Below, piece by piece: positions 60,809-64,000 of a DNA stretch of 64,000 nt. Within the stretch, counting starts at the first letter, position 1. Each line of letters opens with the position of its first letter. Under the pieces are notes generated by a model. It did not search any database. It had not been told where the DNA came from and saw only the letters and a program-made list of their open reading frames with translations. Location of the stretch: positions 3,946-67,945 of the forward strand of contig JAESPV010000037.1 of NCBI GenBank assembly GCA_016765495.1, written 5' to 3'. Source of the DNA: Desulfocapsa sp. (GTDB lineage: Bacteria > Desulfobacterota > Desulfobulbia > Desulfobulbales > Desulfocapsaceae). A program made the translations under genes and the position numbers.

Positions 60809-61054
60809 TTACTCGACCGTTGGAGCTTTCTTAAGAATATTCTTTACTGTTGTTGTGGGCAATGCCCCTCTGCCAAGCCAGTCTTCGAGTTTGTTGTTAT
60901 CAACTTTTACTACAACTGGATCTTTTAAAGGATCGTAGGTTCCGATCACATCAAGAAATTTTCCGTCACGTGCCCGTTCTGCATCAGCAACAACGATTCG
61001 GTAAAATGGTTTTTTCTTTCTGCCAAGTCTTGTTAAACGAATTCTAACTGCCAT
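60809..61054 (-). CDS. rpsP: 30S ribosomal protein S16
   Basis: An 81-residue protein. ATG 61054 starts AVRIRLTRLGRKKKPFYRIV, the S16 hallmark; an upstream in-frame ATG at 61099 would add 15 unrelated residues. FLDVIGTYDPLKDP and the closing GRGALPTTTVKNILKK fit. It begins the cluster running to yraN. Confidence 0.96.
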   Translation of the reverse strand: MAVRIRLTRLGRKKKPFYRIVVADAERARDGKFLDVIGTYDPLKDPVVVKVDNNKLEDWLGRGALPTTTVKNILKKAPTVE

Positions 61055-61172
61055 TCCAGATATATCCTCAGGTTTTGTTGGAGCACTTACTCTCCCCATA
61101 AATCAGGCTTTATGCCTGCGTATTCAGCAGTAATTGCTGAAAATATCTTCTAAAAAAACAAACAAATAAATA

Positions 61173-62525
61173 TTATCTTCGCATGCCTTTCGGCATTTTT
61201 CTTCGCTTTTTACCAGGTACAAGTCCTGGCTTTCCGCGCATCTTTTTCATCATCTTCAGCATGGCCGAATAACTTTTAATAACCCGGTTCACTTCCGTCA
61301 CAGTAGTACCGGAACCTGCAGCAATACGCTTTCTCCGGCTTGCATTGATAATGATATAATTTTTACGTTCCTTTTTGGTCATGGAGCGGATAATGGCCTC
61401 TGTTTTGGCCAGTTCCTTTTCATCCGGTTTAGGAGCGTCTTTTAATTGTTTCAGCTTGTTGATTCCAGGAATCATCCCCATAATCTGATCGAGTGAACCC
61501 ATTTTTTTGATCTGTTGAATCTGACCAAGAAAATCTTCCAGGGTAAAGGTTGACTGCCGCAGTTTTTTTGCGAGCTTATCAGCCTCTTTTTTATCAACTA
61601 CTGCCTCAGCTTTCTCAATAAGTGTGAGTACATCACCCATACCAAGAATTCTGGAAGCAACACGATCCGGGTGGAAGATTTCCAGGGCATCAAGTGCTTC
61701 ACCAACACCAATAAATTTAATTGGCTTGCCGGTAATACTTTTAATAGAAAGGGCGGCACCGCCTCGGGCATCACCTTCCATTTTTGTCAGCACAACACCA
61801 CTGATTTCAAGATCCTGATTGAATTTATCCGCAACCGTAACAGCATCCTGTCCAGTCATGGAATCTGCAACAAAAAGAATTTCGGAAAGCTGGATGGCAC
61901 TTTGAATTTCTTTCAACTCACCCATGAGTTCGTCATCAACGTGCAGTCTACCCGCAGTATCAAATATCAGGGTGTCATAACCGTTCTCAGCTGCAGCAAG
62001 CATGGCCTGCCGGCAGATTTCAACCGGTTTCATGTCTGTGGTTGAAGGATGAACAGGGACATCAAGGCTTTTGCCCAACACCTGCAGCTGATCAATGGCA
62101 GCGGGGCGGTAAATATCGGCAGGGACGAGGTAAGGTTTTCTTCCTTTTTCCTTTAACATCCTGGCAAGTTTTCCGGATGTGGTTGTTTTACCAGATCCTT
62201 GTAGGCCTGCCATCATGATGGTTACAGGTTGTTTTCCATCAAGACGAATCTGCTCAGTCGTACCACCGAGGAGTTCCACCAGTTCATCGTGTACTATCTT
62301 AATAACCTGTTGCCCTGGAGAAAGACTTTTTGTCACTTCCAGACCAACAGCCTTTTCACTTACCTTGGCAATAAAACTTTTAACAACCTGAAAGTTAACA
62401 TCTGCCTCAAGAAGTGCCATGCGCACTTCACGCATGGAATCTTTGATATTGTCTTCAGTAAGTTTACCGGTACCACGAAGTTTTTTGAAGACTTCTTCAA
62501 GCCGGTCTGTCAGATTGTTAAACAT
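61173..62525 (-). CDS. ffh: signal recognition particle protein Ffh
   Basis: A 450-residue SRP GTPase that targets nascent membrane proteins. The N domain is at about residues 1-90. The G domain has MMAGLQGSGKTTTSGKLA (G1), DTAGRLHVDDELM (G3), LTKMEGDARGGAALS (G4) and GVGEALDALEIFHPDR. The C-terminal Met-rich M domain contains GMIPGINKLKQ and MKKMRGKPGLVPGKKRR. It is complete and lies just upstream of rpsP. Confidence 0.97.
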   Translation of the reverse strand: MFNNLTDRLEEVFKKLRGTGKLTEDNIKDSMREVRMALLEADVNFQVVKSFIAKVSEKAVGLEVTKSLSPGQQVIKIVHDELVELLGGTTEQIRLDGKQPVTIMMAGLQGSGKTTTSGKLARMLKEKGRKPYLVPADIYRPAAIDQLQVLGKSLDVPVHPSTTDMKPVEICRQAMLAAAENGYDTLIFDTAGRLHVDDELMGELKEIQSAIQLSEILFVADSMTGQDAVTVADKFNQDLEISGVVLTKMEGDARGGAALSIKSITGKPIKFIGVGEALDALEIFHPDRVASRILGMGDVLTLIEKAEAVVDKKEADKLAKKLRQSTFTLEDFLGQIQQIKKMGSLDQIMGMIPGINKLKQLKDAPKPDEKELAKTEAIIRSMTKKERKNYIIINASRRKRIAAGSGTTVTEVNRVIKSYSAMLKMMKKMRGKPGLVPGKKRRKMPKGMRR

Positions 62526-62766
62526 ATTAGTTTCTTTGCCTTATTTTTATCGAGACAAGCTGTAATCAGTTGTTAAAGATAATTTTTTGCAGCTATATAA
62601 AGGAATAAAAATGTTCCCATCGTGTGTTTACACATCAAAATACAGTCGAAAAACAAAGAAAAATACTTAATAAACAATCTTCTGTCAAGCTGCGAACGAT
62701 TTTGATCCAAAAAAAATGGATATTTTTGATGTTAGCAGGGTAAAAAAAGAGTATTTCGAAAGATTT

Positions 62767-63678
62767 TCAGGATGTGGAGTTGTGAGATCGATCGCCAAAA
62801 AGACCGATTAATTTTTCTATTTTATCAGCTATTCGTATAATTGCAATTGCTGCAGGAGCTTCAGGCGACAGTTCACACACAGGCATGTATGCTCTCAGTG
62901 CATCTTGTATTGCAGCATCTTCCGGGATTTCTCCAAGTTGTGGAATGTCAATGCCAAGGTATTTTGCTACAAGTTGTTTGAGTTTAGTCTTATTCACCCT
63001 GGCATTTGGTGTGTCTCGATTGATCACCAGTAATGGATGGAAATAGTGTAAAGAACGCTGAGCTTTTGCTTTAGCACCTTCCTGCGTTTTTTCTGCCAGT
63101 TCAAAAACTTCAGTCAAGGTTGAGAAAGTATGTTTTCTGAGCATATGACCAACCTCGCTATTTGTAAGAAAGCTTCCAAGAACCTTCCGTATGGTCGCAA
63201 GTTGTAAAAAACTGTATAAATCAATTATCGATGTGGGTTCCGGCATTGTGACACAAAGCTGGATGTCACTGAACATAAAGAAATCAAGTGCATGGTAACT
63301 TGTCCCAGCGCCAACATCCATGAGTATCACATCAGCGTCGAGTGCAGATATTGCACGAAGGAGACGCTGTTTTTCCTGGAAGGACATGTTTGCTGTCTGG
63401 AGAGTACTTCCGGTTCCTGGGATAATTTGTAATCCATAGAACGAATAAAACGTATGCACAACTTCTGTGAGTGAATCAACTTTTCTATTTAAAAAATCTG
63501 TGAGTGAATGTTTTGGCTCAAAGAGGCCAAACAGAAGGTGGATATCAGCACCCCCAATATCAAGGTCGACCAGGCACACCTTTTTTCCTTTTTTTGCTAG
63601 TAAGAGGGCGAGATTACATAGCAGTGTGGTTTTTCCAGTGCCTCCTTTTCCTGATCCCATTGAAATTGTAACTGCCAT
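62767..63678 (-). CDS. MinD/FlhG-like P-loop ATPase
   Basis: A 303-residue ParA/MinD-family ATPase. ATG 63678 starts MAVTISMGSGKGGTGKTTLL, giving the deviant Walker A (KGGTGKTT) at the N-terminus; an upstream in-frame ATG lies inside the preceding gene. Switch motifs are VCLVDLDIGGADIHLLFG and ILMDVGAGTSYHALDFF. The family sets positions of flagella, division sites or other structures. The C-terminal 100 residues are less typical, and there is no clear amphipathic membrane tail. No flhF or flagellar gene is in view, so the cargo is unknown. Confidence 0.85.
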   Translation of the reverse strand: MAVTISMGSGKGGTGKTTLLCNLALLLAKKGKKVCLVDLDIGGADIHLLFGLFEPKHSLTDFLNRKVDSLTEVVHTFYSFYGLQIIPGTGSTLQTANMSFQEKQRLLRAISALDADVILMDVGAGTSYHALDFFMFSDIQLCVTMPEPTSIIDLYSFLQLATIRKVLGSFLTNSEVGHMLRKHTFSTLTEVFELAEKTQEGAKAKAQRSLHYFHPLLVINRDTPNARVNKTKLKQLVAKYLGIDIPQLGEIPEDAAIQDALRAYMPVCELSPEAPAAIAIIRIADKIEKLIGLFGDRSHNSTS

Positions 63679-63701
63679 AGTATTAATAGTTGTCCAAGTG
63701 T

Positions 63702-64000
63702 TTACTTCTTTTTTTTGCGTTTTTTGCGAATGGTGTAGATGAGATTTGCCGACTTGAGGATTGTTTGGAGTTCTGTCTGGGATGTACCAGGACCACTCCA
63801 TAGCTGCCAGCCCTCTTTAGAGCGTAAAACTATTTTACCATTTTCAACTGTAATTATTGCCTCTGCAAGTAAGTCATATGGTATAGGTGCCTCCTGTACT
63901 TGCTTAGGATCAGCGGACTTTTTGTGTTGGACGCAGGAGGAGCATAGGCTCGTGGTGTTGTTCCCAAAGAGATTCAGAACTCCTCCGCAGTCTTTACAAA
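63702..64000 (-). CDS. partial zinc-ribbon protein, C-terminal end
   Basis: The last ~98 codons of a gene entering from beyond the window. It starts with CKDCGGVLNLFG and LCSSC, a four-Cys zinc ribbon. A domain with LLAEAIITVENGKIVLRSKE and GWQLW follows, ending in a Lys/Arg run and stop TAA 63702-63704. It lies 23 nt before the MinD-like gene in the same direction. The family is not recognised; it may be a regulator or partner of the ATPase. Confidence 0.6.
   Translation of the reverse strand, partial: CKDCGGVLNLFGNNTTSLCSSCVQHKKSADPKQVQEAPIPYDLLAEAIITVENGKIVLRSKEGWQLWSGPGTSQTELQTILKSANLIYTIRKKRKKKK

Noticed and set aside
1-64000. tRNA genes, rRNA or CRISPR arrays
   Set aside because: Gene-free stretches were read on both strands and none shows a cloverleaf, rRNA or repeat-spacer pattern that I can support.

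Overview
The window looks like chromosomal DNA of an anaerobic, probably sulfate-reducing Desulfobacterota bacterium (Desulfobulbales-like is my best guess). I base this on a periplasmic-type [NiFe] hydrogenase, a chemoreceptor carrying a haem c motif, a large corrinoid and nickel uptake region, and the housekeeping order rpsP-khpA-rimM-trmD-SPOUT methyltransferase-rplS-rnhB-yraN next to ffh. No sequence search could be run. The poly-C run at base 1 may be a contig end.

Left part (1-6.5 kb): a LysE-family exporter, a 187-bp inverted-repeat element, a YnjE-like three-rhodanese protein with a small membrane protein, and a wrecked group II intron that contains an attC-like site, a DUF6920/DUF6544 gene and a reverse-transcriptase scrap. 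A DmeR/DmeF-type metal sensor and efflux pair follows.

6.5-10.6 kb: one minus-strand operon encodes a [NiFe] hydrogenase large subunit without a C-terminal processing peptide, a Tat-exported small subunit and, 6 nt later, a methyl-accepting chemotaxis protein with a periplasmic CxxCH motif. This could be a hydrogen-sensing chemotaxis unit.

11-27.8 kb: a minus-strand region headed by a cobalamin riboswitch. In transcript order it encodes a TonB-dependent receptor, DUF2162, a MotA/ExbB-like protein, DUF2149, an exported BtuF-CbiZ fusion, a pterin-binding methyltransferase homologue, an exported and membrane-anchored CobN-like protein, CbiK, a BtuF-like protein, ExbB, ExbD and TonB. A degenerate nikR piece, a NikR-like operator and a CbiM/NikM-type nickel or cobalt uptake set follow. 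The CobN/MotA/DUF2149/DUF2162 set is the same gene set as hmuSTUV of Bacteroidota haem loci, but here it is under B12 control. It may be an extracytoplasmic corrinoid-remodelling system.

28-46 kb: a large secreted phytase-like/beta-propeller protein, then DegV, glycosyltransferase, acyltransferase and FadL genes. After these come a hybrid histidine kinase, a cNMP-binding methyltransferase, and a lipid-type cluster (ACP, ketosynthase, PlsC, a 29-residue peptide, radical SAM/SPASM, phytoene-desaturase-like oxidoreductase, isoprenylcysteine methyltransferase-like protein).

46-57 kb: a DUF4214 protein and a lipoprotein-AlgI-AlgJ-AlgJ polysaccharide O-acetylation cluster, then an orphan PhnL with a 57-residue membrane peptide and a HAD phosphatase, and an AT-rich Cj0069-like gene that looks imported. 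57-64 kb: conserved translation and secretion housekeeping genes, ending in a MinD-like ATPase and a partial zinc-ribbon protein.
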